Source of the DNA: Sphingomonas brevis
GTDB lineage: Bacteria > Pseudomonadota > Alphaproteobacteria > Sphingomonadales > Sphingomonadaceae
Reading direction: 5' to 3'
Length of the DNA: 64,000 nt
NCBI RefSeq assembly: GCF_023516505.1
Contig: NZ_JAMGBB010000001.1
Span: forward strand, 930,001-994,000
The notes under the pieces: generated by a model
Seen by the model: only the letters and a program-made list of their open reading frames with translations
What the model was told of the DNA's origin: nothing
The model's database searches: none
Translations under genes and position numbers: made by a program
Shown here: in pieces, positions 52,050-60,373 of the stretch
How positions within the stretch are numbered: the first letter of the stretch is position 1
Layout of the letters: every line of letters starts with the position of its first letter

Positions 52050-53203
52050 ACCTTGCCCTCGCCCTCGCCACAAGCGCGGTCATGAAGCAGCTGAAAGTCC
52101 CGAGCCCGCAGAAAATCGACAGCCTGTTCGACTGGATCCTTGCCAATCTCGACCGGCTGGCGATCGGCGCGATGATTGCCGCGGCAATCGTCGCCGTCAT
52201 GCTGGCCATGCGCTGGATTGGCCACCGCCTGCTGGCGAACGAACCGGCCGAGTGGGGCTGGCGCGGGATCATCGGACGGGTGCTTGCCAGGACCAGCGTC
52301 TTCTTCATGGTTGCCGCGGCAATCGACATCGTCGTCAGCTACGCCGCCATCCCGGCCAAGCTGGCGCACCTCGCCGACATGTTCTTCCTCGTTGCAGCCT
52401 CGCTGCAGGCGGCGATCTGGGCGCGCGAGATCATCGTCGGCGTTATCCGCAGCAGGGTCGGCGAGGATCCCGGGGCATCCACGCTCGGCAACGCGATGGC
52501 CCTGATCCGCGTGCTGGTGAACGTCGTGGTGTTCGCCATCGCGTTGGTGGTCATCCTCGATAATCTGGGCGTCAACGTCACCGCGCTGGTGGCGGGCCTG
52601 GGCATCGGCGGCATTGCGATCGGCCTCGCCGCGCAGGGCATCTTCTCTGACCTGTTCGCGGCTCTTTCGATCGTGTTCGACCGCCCGTTCCGGCGCGGCG
52701 ACACGATCCGTTACGGTAGCGGCACTGACGTCACGGTCGGGACCGTAGAGCGTATCGGCCTCAAGACCACGCGCCTGCGCAGCATTTCCGGCGAGCAGGT
52801 GATCATGGCCAATACCAAGCTGCTGGAGCAGGAAGTCCGCAATCTCGCGGAGGCCAAGGTCAGACGAGTGTCGCTGACCTTCAGCCTGACCTACCAGACG
52901 TCGGCCGAAACGCTGGAGAAGCTGCCGGCGATTGCCGAAGCCGTGATCAAGGCAGTGAAGACCGCCAAGCTGGTCCGCTGCATCCCGACCGCCTTCGCTC
53001 CAAGCTCGATCGACTGCGAGCTGGTTTACGACGACCGGACGATCAGCCCCGACACGCTCGCCCACCACAAGGCGGACATCATCGTCGGCATGGCTCGCGC
53101 CTTCGCCAGGGAAAAGATCGATTTCGCCTATCCGACGCAGACGACCTACACAGCCGCGCCTGATGGCAAGCTGGTCATGCCTTGGGCGCAGCCACCGAAA
53201 TAA
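52046..53203 (+). CDS. MscS-family mechanosensitive channel
   Basis: A 385-residue small-conductance mechanosensitive channel protein. The TTG start at 52046 overlaps the topoisomerase stop and is preceded by GGAAGG seven bases away; Met at 52082 is an alternative. Three to four helices lead to the pore helix VTALVAGLGIGGIAIGLAAQGIFSD, followed by the MscS beta domain (FDRPFRRGDTIRYG, VERIGLKTTRLRSISGEQVIMAN) and a C-terminal alpha/beta domain. It relieves osmotic downshock in the inner membrane. Confidence 0.92.
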   Translation: MNLALALATSAVMKQLKVPSPQKIDSLFDWILANLDRLAIGAMIAAAIVAVMLAMRWIGHRLLANEPAEWGWRGIIGRVLARTSVFFMVAAAIDIVVSYAAIPAKLAHLADMFFLVAASLQAAIWAREIIVGVIRSRVGEDPGASTLGNAMALIRVLVNVVVFAIALVVILDNLGVNVTALVAGLGIGGIAIGLAAQGIFSDLFAALSIVFDRPFRRGDTIRYGSGTDVTVGTVERIGLKTTRLRSISGEQVIMANTKLLEQEVRNLAEAKVRRVSLTFSLTYQTSAETLEKLPAIAEAVIKAVKTAKLVRCIPTAFAPSSIDCELVYDDRTISPDTLAHHKADIIVGMARAFAREKIDFAYPTQTTYTAAPDGKLVMPWAQPPK

Positions 53204-53262
53204 GCTTGCCGTAGCGTCAATTTCGACGCTCTTGCCAGCATCGTTGGGCCGGGCCTAAGCGG

Positions 53263-53724
53263 ATGCCTATGCCCGTCGCCGCTCTTGACGATATCCGCGC
53301 CAAAGTCGGCCAGCAGGTCGGCACTTCCGACTGGATCGAAGTTACGCAAGACCGCATCAGCGCCTTTGCCGATGCGACCGAGGACCATCAGTTCATCCAT
53401 GTCGATCCGGTCGCCGCCGCCGCGGCCGGGTTCGGCGGAACCATCGCCCACGGTTTCCTCAACCTGTCGCTGCTGAGCCGAATGGCGGCCGATGCCATGC
53501 TGGTCCCCGACACCACGCGCATGGCATTGAATTACGGCCTCGACCGCGTCCGCTTCATCGCCCCGGTCAAGGCGGGCAAGCGCGTACGTGGCCATTTCAC
53601 GCTGGACGGGGTCGACGAGAAAGCCCCCGGGCAGTTACTCATTCGCCAGACCGTCACGGTCGAGATCGAGGGCGAGGAGAAGCCCGCCCTCACCGCCCAA
53701 TGGCTTGGCCTCATCTTCACCTAG
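53263..53724 (+). CDS. MaoC-family (R)-enoyl-CoA hydratase
   Basis: A 153-residue hot-dog-fold hydratase. The catalytic Asp and His are in [15 protein letters not shown] and the MaoC motif [18 protein letters not shown] follows. Such enzymes give (R)-3-hydroxyacyl-CoA and are called PhaJ where they feed polyhydroxyalkanoate synthesis. It starts ATG 53263 and lies ten bases upstream of a thiolase gene with AGGAGA in between, so both are likely one operon. Which pathway they serve is not certain. Confidence 0.9.
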   Translation: MPMPVAALDDIRAKVGQQVGTSDWIEVTQDRISAFADATEDHQFIHVDPVAAAAAGFGGTIAHGFLNLSLLSRMAADAMLVPDTTRMALNYGLDRVRFIAPVKAGKRVRGHFTLDGVDEKAPGQLLIRQTVTVEIEGEEKPALTAQWLGLIFT

Positions 53725-53734
53725 GAGAATTCCA

Positions 53735-54919
53735 ATGTCCGTCCGCGACGCCGTCATCGTCTCCACTGCCCGCACCCCCATCGGCCGCGCCTACAAGGGT
53801 GCGTTCAACGCCACCGCCGGCGCCACGCTCGGCTCGCTGTCGCTAGCGCCCGCGATCGAGCGAGCGGGCATCGAGGCCGGCGAAATCGACGATGTGGTCT
53901 GGGGCTGCGTGCTGACCCAGGGCACCCAGGGTGGCAACATTGGCCGCCAGGTCGCGCTTCGCGCCGGCTGCCCGGTCACCGTTTCCGCCCAGACCATCGA
54001 CCGCCAATGCGCGTCGGGGCTGATGGCGATCGCCACCGCCGCCAAGCAGGTGGTCGTCGACAGGATGGATATCGTCGCCGCCGGCGGCCAGGATTCGATC
54101 AGCCTGGTCCAGACGCCCGAAATGCGGATCAGCGGCGACCCCTCTCTGATTGCAATGCACAAGGACGTTTATATGCCGATGCTCGGCACCGCCGAGACGG
54201 TCGCCCAGCGCTACGGCATCAGCCGCGAGGCGCAGGACGAATATGCGCTGCAATCGCAGCTGCGGACCGCCGCCGCCCAGGCCGAGGGCCGCCTGTCGGC
54301 CGAAATCGTGCCGGTCACCACCAGCATGGGGATCAAGGACAAGGAAACCGGCGAAGTCTTGTTCAAGGAAGTCACCGTCGACAAGGATGAGGGAAACCGA
54401 CCCGAGACCACGCTTGAAGGCCTTTCCTCCCTGCAGCCTGTGTTGGGCCCCGGCACGTCGATCACCGCCGGCAACGCCAGCCAGCTGAGCGACGGCTCGT
54501 CCGCCTGCGTCATCATGGACGGCGCGCTTGCCGAGAAACGCGGACTGGAGCCTCTGGGCCGCTACATCGGCATGGCCGTCGCCGGCACCGAGCCCGACGA
54601 AATGGGCATCGGTCCGGTGTTCGCCGTGCCGAAACTGCTGCAGCGCTTCGGCCTCAAGATGGACGATATCGGCCTGTGGGAACTGAACGAGGCGTTCGCG
54701 GTGCAGGTGCTCTACTGCCGCGACAAGCTTGGCATCCCCAATGAGTTGCTCAACGTCAATGGCGGCGCGATCTCGATCGGCCACCCCTACGGCATGTCAG
54801 GCGCGCGCCTGACGGGCCATGCGTTGATCGAAGGCAAGCGCCGCGGCGCCAAATATGTCGTCGCCACCATGTGCATCGGCGGCGGCATGGGCGCTGCTGG
54901 GCTGTTCGAGGTCCTGTAG
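53735..54919 (+). CDS. Acetyl-CoA acetyltransferase (thiolase)
   Basis: A 394-residue thiolase-family enzyme joining or cleaving acyl-CoA. The start is ATG 53735, preceded by AGGAGA, rather than the longer frame into the hydratase gene. The three catalytic features are seen: nucleophile Cys92 in [10 protein letters not shown], the His in [17 protein letters not shown] and the second Cys in [15 protein letters not shown]. Biosynthetic (PhaA-like) and degradative thiolases share these features. With MaoC upstream and PhaZ 4 kb away a role in polymer or fatty-acid metabolism is plausible. Confidence 0.92.
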   Translation: MSVRDAVIVSTARTPIGRAYKGAFNATAGATLGSLSLAPAIERAGIEAGEIDDVVWGCVLTQGTQGGNIGRQVALRAGCPVTVSAQTIDRQCASGLMAIATAAKQVVVDRMDIVAAGGQDSISLVQTPEMRISGDPSLIAMHKDVYMPMLGTAETVAQRYGISREAQDEYALQSQLRTAAAQAEGRLSAEIVPVTTSMGIKDKETGEVLFKEVTVDKDEGNRPETTLEGLSSLQPVLGPGTSITAGNASQLSDGSSACVIMDGALAEKRGLEPLGRYIGMAVAGTEPDEMGIGPVFAVPKLLQRFGLKMDDIGLWELNEAFAVQVLYCRDKLGIPNELLNVNGGAISIGHPYGMSGARLTGHALIEGKRRGAKYVVATMCIGGGMGAAGLFEVL

Positions 54920-54938
54920 CGCCGAAAATCCTCAATCG

Positions 54939-55028
54939 TTCGTCCTGAGCGGAGCGCGGAGCGCGTAGTCGAAGGGCGCAGCGCCAAAGCCCTTCGACTT
55001 CGGCCTAGCTGCCTACGCTCAGGACGAA
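54939..55028. repeat. 90-bp compound palindromic repeat
   Basis: Outer arms TTCGTCCTGAGCG and CGCTCAGGACGAA (13 bp, perfect) enclose inner arms AGTCGAAGGGC and GCCCTTCGACT (11 bp, perfect). The element occupies most of the gap between the thiolase and DUF4126 genes and looks like a dispersed bacterial repeat able to form a cruciform. Confidence 0.8.
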
Positions 55029-55071
55029 TGGCATGGTTGTCAGGATTGGCTGTTTCTGACAGCCTATCCAT

Positions 55072-55680
55072 GTGACCCCCGTCGAACTCGTCGCCCTCGC
55101 TGCCTCGACCAGCCTGCTGGCCGGCTGGCGGCTGTATCTTGTCACTTTGATCACCGGGCTCGGCATGAAGTTCGGCTGGGTCGCCCTGCCCGAACAGCTG
55201 AAGATGCTCGACGTGCTGGCCAATAATTGGGTGCTCGGCATCGCCGCCCTCGGCACCTTTTGCGAATTCTTTGCCGACAAGATAGCCTGGGTCGACAGCG
55301 CCTGGGACGCCATTCATTCGTTCATCCGTCCCTTGGGCGGAGCGCTCCTCAGCCTTGCCATCATCGACAGCGCCGACCCCGCCTGGCAGATCGGAAGCTT
55401 CCTGCTTGGCGGCGGGGCGGCATTGATGGCCCATGCCGGCAAGGCCGGCGCCCGCACGCTGGTCAACGCCAGCCCCGAGCCATTCTCCAACATATTGGTC
55501 TCGACCGGGGAGGATGTCGCCACCGGCGGTCTGCTGGCGCTGGCCATCGCCAACCCGATCGCCGCCGCGCTGATCGCGCTTGGCCTGGTGCTGTTGTCGA
55601 TCTGGCTGGTATTTGCAGCCCGCCGCGCATTGGCGCGACTGATCGACCGGGTGAGCCCGCCCCGGACCCCAGCGGCGTGA
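55072..55680 (+). CDS. DUF4126 membrane protein
   Basis: A 202-residue membrane protein that matches the DUF4126 family; function unknown. The start is GTG 55072 (MTPVELVALAASTSLLAGWRLY). About four to five helices are visible, with GTFCEFFADKIAWVDSAWDAIHSFIRPLGGALL as the most conserved stretch (a long intramembrane or surface helix) and NASPEPFSNILVSTGEDV between later helices. Its TGA overlaps the MFS GTG start, so the two are translationally coupled. Confidence 0.85.
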   Translation: MTPVELVALAASTSLLAGWRLYLVTLITGLGMKFGWVALPEQLKMLDVLANNWVLGIAALGTFCEFFADKIAWVDSAWDAIHSFIRPLGGALLSLAIIDSADPAWQIGSFLLGGGAALMAHAGKAGARTLVNASPEPFSNILVSTGEDVATGGLLALAIANPIAAALIALGLVLLSIWLVFAARRALARLIDRVSPPRTPAA

Positions 55681-57086
55681 ATCGCGCGTCCGGTAGGCGG
55701 CAACACCCGCGCTGGACCCTGGTGATGTCGGTTGCCGCCAGCTCACTCAGCTTCATCGACGGTTCGATCCTCAACGTCGCGCTTCCCGCGATCCGCGCCG
55801 GGACACAAGCAGGCGCCGCCGAAGTCCAGTGGGTCGTCAACATCTACACGCTGCCGCTCGCCGCGCTGATCCTGCTCGGAGGCGCGCTCGGCGATCATCA
55901 GGGGCGAAGGCGATGGCTGGTGATCGGCACCGCCTTGTTTGGGCTTGGCTCGCTGGCTTGCGCGGTCAGCGGCGCGCTTGAGCCCTTGCTGGCTGGACGC
56001 GCGCTGCAGGGTATTGGTGCCGGACTGTTGCTGCCCAATAGCCTCGCCCTGCTTAACGGTGCCTATGAAGGCGAGGACCGCGGCCGGGCGATCGGCACCT
56101 GGGCGGCGGCCGGAGCGATCTCCGCCGCCATCGCGCCGCTGATCGGCGGATGGCTGGTCCAGAATGCGGGCTGGCCGAGCATCTTCTACATCAACCTGCC
56201 GTTCGTCGCCGCGGCGATCACCGTTGCGCTGACCAGGGTCGAAGAGGTCAAGGAGCCCGAGAAAGCCCGGCTCGACCTCGTCGGCGCCGCATTGGCGACT
56301 CTTGGCCTCGGCGCCGCCACCTATGGGCTGACCCTTTGGTCCCAGACGTTCAAGCTGACCCAGGTCGCAACCATCACGCTTGTCGCCGGGGCGACGCTGC
56401 TGCTGGGATTTGTGCTTTGGGAGCGGCATCTCAAGGGCAAGGCAATGGTGCCGCTGTCGCTGTTCGAGAATCGCTGCTTCTCCTCGCTCAATCTAATGAC
56501 CTTCCTGCTCTACGGTGCGTTCGGCGGCGCGATGCTGCTGATCCCCTATGTGCTGATCGAGGCCGGCGACTATTCGCCGGTCCAGGCCGGCCTTTCCCTG
56601 CTTCCCCTGTCGATTCTGCTGGGCGGCCTGTCGCCGCTGATGGGCAAGCTGTCGGTTCGGGTCGGGCCGCGCATTCCTCTCACCGTCGGCCCGATCGTAG
56701 TTGGCGCCGGCCTTATGCTTGCCACCCGAATTGCCTCCAGCCAGGCCTATTGGACACATGCCTTCCCGGCGATCCTCGTGATGTCGATCGGCATGACCCT
56801 TGCGGTTGCGCCGCTTACCAGCACGGTGCTGGCCGCGGTCGACCGGCACCAGACCGGCATGGCTTCCGGTTTCAACAGCGCGGTGGCGCGGCTTGGCGGG
56901 CTGATCGTCGTCGCTTTGATGGGTGCCGTGCTGATGCAGCAAGGCGATGCATTGCTGGCGCCGTTCTCCAAGGCGCTGGTCGTCATGGCCATTGTCGCCG
57001 CTGTGGGCGGGATCGCCGCCTTTTTCGGTTTGACTGGCCGATGGATGCGGCATGATCCCAACCCCTCCGACGCGCGGCCCTGCTAG
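55677..57086 (+). CDS. DHA2-family MFS drug-efflux transporter
   Basis: A 469-residue, 14-helix major-facilitator protein of the EmrB/QacA type. Start at GTG 55677 (VNRASGRRQHPRWTLV), overlapping the DUF4126 stop as GTGA. SFIDGSILNVALPAIRAGTQ (motif of helix I), LGGALGDHQGRRRWLVIG and LQGIGAGLLLPNSLALL are typical. There is no adjacent membrane-fusion gene, so it may act without an outer-membrane partner. The substrate is unknown. Confidence 0.91.
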   Translation: MNRASGRRQHPRWTLVMSVAASSLSFIDGSILNVALPAIRAGTQAGAAEVQWVVNIYTLPLAALILLGGALGDHQGRRRWLVIGTALFGLGSLACAVSGALEPLLAGRALQGIGAGLLLPNSLALLNGAYEGEDRGRAIGTWAAAGAISAAIAPLIGGWLVQNAGWPSIFYINLPFVAAAITVALTRVEEVKEPEKARLDLVGAALATLGLGAATYGLTLWSQTFKLTQVATITLVAGATLLLGFVLWERHLKGKAMVPLSLFENRCFSSLNLMTFLLYGAFGGAMLLIPYVLIEAGDYSPVQAGLSLLPLSILLGGLSPLMGKLSVRVGPRIPLTVGPIVVGAGLMLATRIASSQAYWTHAFPAILVMSIGMTLAVAPLTSTVLAAVDRHQTGMASGFNSAVARLGGLIVVALMGAVLMQQGDALLAPFSKALVVMAIVAAVGGIAAFFGLTGRWMRHDPNPSDARPC

Positions 57087-57148
57087 GTTCGTCTCTCCCG
57101 CGTAATTTGCTAAACGATGCGCCATTACGACTCAGCGGGAGGGCGGCA

Positions 57149-58912
57149 ATGGATCACGGTGTGCGACTGTCATTGGCGCTGGCGTCCACGACATTGCTCG
57201 GCGTCAGCGCTCCACTGGAATTCAGTGCCCAGCAACTGGCCCTGCTCGATCCTTCGGCCAATATGGCCGCACTTTGCGGCGGCGGCAGAGGTCCGTCGAT
57301 GCGCGACCGGCTGGCCATGTCGGCCGCGCTGGTCCAGGCCGCCCAGTCGCCTGCGCCCATCCGACTCTATGACGGCCTCGGCAAGGTCCATTTCCCGGTA
57401 AGCACGACCAGCCCCGAAGCGCAGCGCTACTTCGACCAAGGCATGGCCTTCGCCTATGGCTTCAACCACGCCGCCGCGATTGCTTCGTTCAAGGAAGCAC
57501 AGCGGCTCGATCCCGATTGCGCCATGTGCTGGTGGGGCGAATCCCTCGCCTATGGCCCGAATATCAATGCTCCGCTGACGCCGGACGCCAACGGACTGGC
57601 CCTGAAGTCGATTGCCGAAGCACAGGCGCGCGCGACCAAGGTCACGCCGCCCGAACGGGCGCTGATCCTGGCGCTGGCCAAGCGCTATTCGGCCGACCCC
57701 AACGCCAAACGCGCCGACCTCGACGGCGCTTATGCTGACGCGATGCTGACCGTCGCGCGCTATTATCCACAGCATGACGATATTTCGCTGCTCGCGGCCG
57801 AGGCGGCGATGGATACGCTGCCGTGGGACTATTGGGAGCCCGACAAGCAAAGCGCCAAGCCGCGCCTCGGCGAGGCGATCCGCCTGGTCGAGACGGTATT
57901 GGCCCGCAATCCCGACCACCCGCAAGCCCCGCACCTCTACATTCACTTGATGGAGAACGGCCCGAATCCGAAGCGCGCTGAGGCTGCTGCGGATCGCCTC
58001 ACCTTGCTGTCCAGGGATGCCGGTCACCTCGTCCACATGCCGGCTCACATCTATTACCGGCTCGGGCGCTGGAAGGATTCGATTCGCGTCAACATCGACG
58101 CCGCCCACAAGGACGAGGCCTACATCAAGGAATCGGGCGACAAGGGATTCGTCCGCTACGGCTATTATCCGCACAACGTTCATTTCATCGTCACCTCGGC
58201 GCAGATGGGCGGCGACCTGCCGACCGCCATCAGCGAGGCCAAGCGGCTGGGATCGATCGTCGATGCCGGCACCGCCTCCCAGCTCGCCTGGGTCCAGGCG
58301 ATCAATGCCGCGCCCTATTTCGCGACGCTGCAATTCGCTTCGCCCAAGGAGGTGCTGGCGCTGCCGGAGCCCGATCCCCGGCTTCATTATGTCCAGGGTA
58401 TTCGCCATTATGTCCGGGCGGTTGCCTACGCCCAGCAGAACAACAGCCAAGGCTTCGACGCCGAATTGACCGAGCTGAAGCGCATCCAAGGCTCCGGGCT
58501 TCTCCAGCCCATGGTCGACCAGGGCATGCCCGCGACCGACTTGCTGGCGCTGGCGGAACATGTCGCGCTTGGCAAACAGGCCGGCTTCCGTGGTCGCCAT
58601 AACCAGGCAGTCGAGCATTTCCGGGCAGCGCTCGCGATCGAAAACCGCATACCGTACATGGAACCGCCGTGGTGGTATTATCCGGTCAACCAGTCGCTGG
58701 GTGCCGCGCTTTACCGTGCCGGCAAATATGACGAGGCCCGGCAGGCATTCACCGCCGCGCTTGCCAAATATCCGAACAATGGCTGGGCGCTTTACGGCCT
58801 GTCGCTAGCCGAGCGTGCGCAAGGGCGACCGGCGCAGGCGGCCGCGGCCCGCGCCGCACTCAGCCGCGCATGGATGGGCGATCCGCGATGGCTGAAGATG
58901 GAACGGATTTAG
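57149..58912 (+). CDS. Exported tetratricopeptide-repeat protein
   Basis: A 587-residue protein from ATG 57149 (MDHGVRLSLALAS) with a strong upstream GGAGGG. A signal peptide is likely (RLSLALASTTLLGVSAPL). The body has degenerate TPR-like repeats, for example NHAAAIASFKEAQRLDPDCAM near residue 130 and HNQAVEHFRAAL and YDEARQAFTAALAKYPNN near the end, plus the conserved PHLYIHLMENGPNPKRAE and LVHMPAHIYYRLGRW. This whole-length pattern is seen in uncharacterised bacterial TPR proteins. The partner is unknown. It is convergent with phaZ. Confidence 0.82.
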   Translation: MDHGVRLSLALASTTLLGVSAPLEFSAQQLALLDPSANMAALCGGGRGPSMRDRLAMSAALVQAAQSPAPIRLYDGLGKVHFPVSTTSPEAQRYFDQGMAFAYGFNHAAAIASFKEAQRLDPDCAMCWWGESLAYGPNINAPLTPDANGLALKSIAEAQARATKVTPPERALILALAKRYSADPNAKRADLDGAYADAMLTVARYYPQHDDISLLAAEAAMDTLPWDYWEPDKQSAKPRLGEAIRLVETVLARNPDHPQAPHLYIHLMENGPNPKRAEAAADRLTLLSRDAGHLVHMPAHIYYRLGRWKDSIRVNIDAAHKDEAYIKESGDKGFVRYGYYPHNVHFIVTSAQMGGDLPTAISEAKRLGSIVDAGTASQLAWVQAINAAPYFATLQFASPKEVLALPEPDPRLHYVQGIRHYVRAVAYAQQNNSQGFDAELTELKRIQGSGLLQPMVDQGMPATDLLALAEHVALGKQAGFRGRHNQAVEHFRAALAIENRIPYMEPPWWYYPVNQSLGAALYRAGKYDEARQAFTAALAKYPNNGWALYGLSLAERAQGRPAQAAAARAALSRAWMGDPRWLKMERI

Positions 58913-58924
58913 GCGACGCCACTC

Positions 58925-59004
58925 GTCACCCCGGCCTTGAGCCGGGGTCTGCCTGCCTTAGGTTGGGGAAGAAAAAGCAGATCCCGGGTCAGGCCCGGGA
59001 TGAC
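58925..59004. repeat. Inverted pair of ATCCCGG-type palindromes between convergent genes
   Basis: The left unit GTCACCCCGGCC...GCCGGGGTCTGC and the right unit GCAGATCCCGGG...CCCGGGATGAC are each palindromic and are inverted copies of each other. They occupy the gap between the TPR gene and phaZ and could stop transcription from both sides. The right unit matches the copy at 11288. Confidence 0.75.
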
Positions 59005-59006
59005 AG

Positions 59007-60236
59007 TCAACTATTCGAGGCGATGAACTTCTCGACCACCGGCGCGATCTGCTCGCGCCATTTGCGGCCGTTGAAGATGCCGTAATGGCCAACGTCCTTG
59101 GCGAGCAGATATTGCTTCTTCGCCGCGGGTAGCGACGACGCAAGGTCAAGCGCCGCCTTGGTCTGGCCGATGCCGGAAATATCGTCGCGTTCGCCCTCGA
59201 TCGCCAGCAAGGGCGTATCCTTGATCGCCTTGGGATCGACCTTCTTGCCGCGATGCTCGAGCTCGCCCTTGGGCAGCAGGTGGCGCTGGAACACGACATC
59301 GACCGTCTGCAGGTAGAATTCCGACGTCATGTCGCACACCGACAGATATTCGTCGTAGAACGCCCGCGTCGCATCTGCGCTTTCGTCGTCGCCGACCACC
59401 AGATGCTTGAACATCTCCCAATGGCTGACGAGGTGCGACCCCAGGTTCATGGTCATGAACCCGGCCAGCTGCAGGAAGCCCGGATAAACCTTGCGGCCAT
59501 GGCCCGGATAGATCATCGGCACGGTGGCAATGACATTCTGCTGGAACCAGGCATGCGGCCGCTGGGTCGCCAGCGTATTGACCGCGGTCGGCGCCTTGCG
59601 GGTATCGACCGGCCCGCCCATCATGGTCAGGGTTTGCGGTCTTGCCGGATGCTTGCCGGCATTCATGATCGCGGTTGCGGCATAAGCGGGAACCGAGGGC
59701 TGGCACACCGCCAGCATATGCGGCCGTTTGCCGGTCCGGTCGTAGATCGCCTGTGAAAATTCAATCAGATAGTCGATGTAGTCGTCGAGATCGAAAATGC
59801 CTTCGCTGACTGGCACGAGCTTGGCGTCGCGCCAGTCGGTGATAAACACATCGTGCCTGGGCAGCATCCGCGCGACCGTCCCGCGCAGCAGCGTCGCATA
59901 GTGGCCCGACATCGGCGCCACGATCAGCAGCGGCTCTCCGGCATCATGGTCGACCTTGCGGAAATGCTTCAGCTGCCCGAACGGTTTGCGAAGCTCGATA
60001 TCCTCGTCGACACGAACCAGTTTCTTGCCGACCTCGATCTCCGCGATCCCGAATTCCGGCTTGCCGCGGGGCGCCGAGGCATGGGCGAATACTTCAAGGC
60101 CCGCTGCAACCAGCGGGCCCATCGAGGAATATCCGAACGGATTTGTCGGGTTGTTGAGCCATCCGGCGCCGAGGCCTGCCAACTTGCTCGCGCTGGTCAG
60201 TAGCGAGCGCTGCACCTCATAGGCGTCATAGAGCAT
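59007..60236 (-). CDS. phaZ: Intracellular polyhydroxyalkanoate depolymerase
   Basis: A 409-residue alpha/beta-hydrolase that degrades intracellular PHB/PHA granules. It starts at ATG 60236 (MLYDAYEVQRSLL), three bases inside a TTG-initiated frame. The nucleophile elbow is Cys-type, MLAVCQPSVPAYAATA, as in this family rather than the usual serine lipase box; DVGHYGIFNGRKWRE supplies the histidine. The C-terminal part LLAIEGERDDISGIGQTKAA is conserved. No PHA synthase (phaC) is visible in the window. Confidence 0.93.
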   Translation of the reverse strand: MLYDAYEVQRSLLTSASKLAGLGAGWLNNPTNPFGYSSMGPLVAAGLEVFAHASAPRGKPEFGIAEIEVGKKLVRVDEDIELRKPFGQLKHFRKVDHDAGEPLLIVAPMSGHYATLLRGTVARMLPRHDVFITDWRDAKLVPVSEGIFDLDDYIDYLIEFSQAIYDRTGKRPHMLAVCQPSVPAYAATAIMNAGKHPARPQTLTMMGGPVDTRKAPTAVNTLATQRPHAWFQQNVIATVPMIYPGHGRKVYPGFLQLAGFMTMNLGSHLVSHWEMFKHLVVGDDESADATRAFYDEYLSVCDMTSEFYLQTVDVVFQRHLLPKGELEHRGKKVDPKAIKDTPLLAIEGERDDISGIGQTKAALDLASSLPAAKKQYLLAKDVGHYGIFNGRKWREQIAPVVEKFIASNS

Positions 60237-60373
60237 CAAAATGTCCTGGGAAAATGGAACACGTTAAATCGGAATGTGGGGCCGGATTGCCCCTACGGCA
60301 AGCAAATTGCTGCGCCGCACCCTCGCAATGCGGCAATTGAGGCAAAGCAGACACACTGCTAGCAACGCTGCCC

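Noticed and set aside
53843-54784. Long open frame of 313 codons on the minus strand, opposite the thiolase gene
   Set aside because: It mirrors the codon periodicity of a strongly conserved thiolase on the other strand; the translation is low-complexity and matches no family. High-GC DNA keeps antisense frames open.
57170-58618. 482-codon antisense frame opposite the TPR gene
   Set aside because: Same reason: shadow of a real gene, no recognisable motif or ribosome site.
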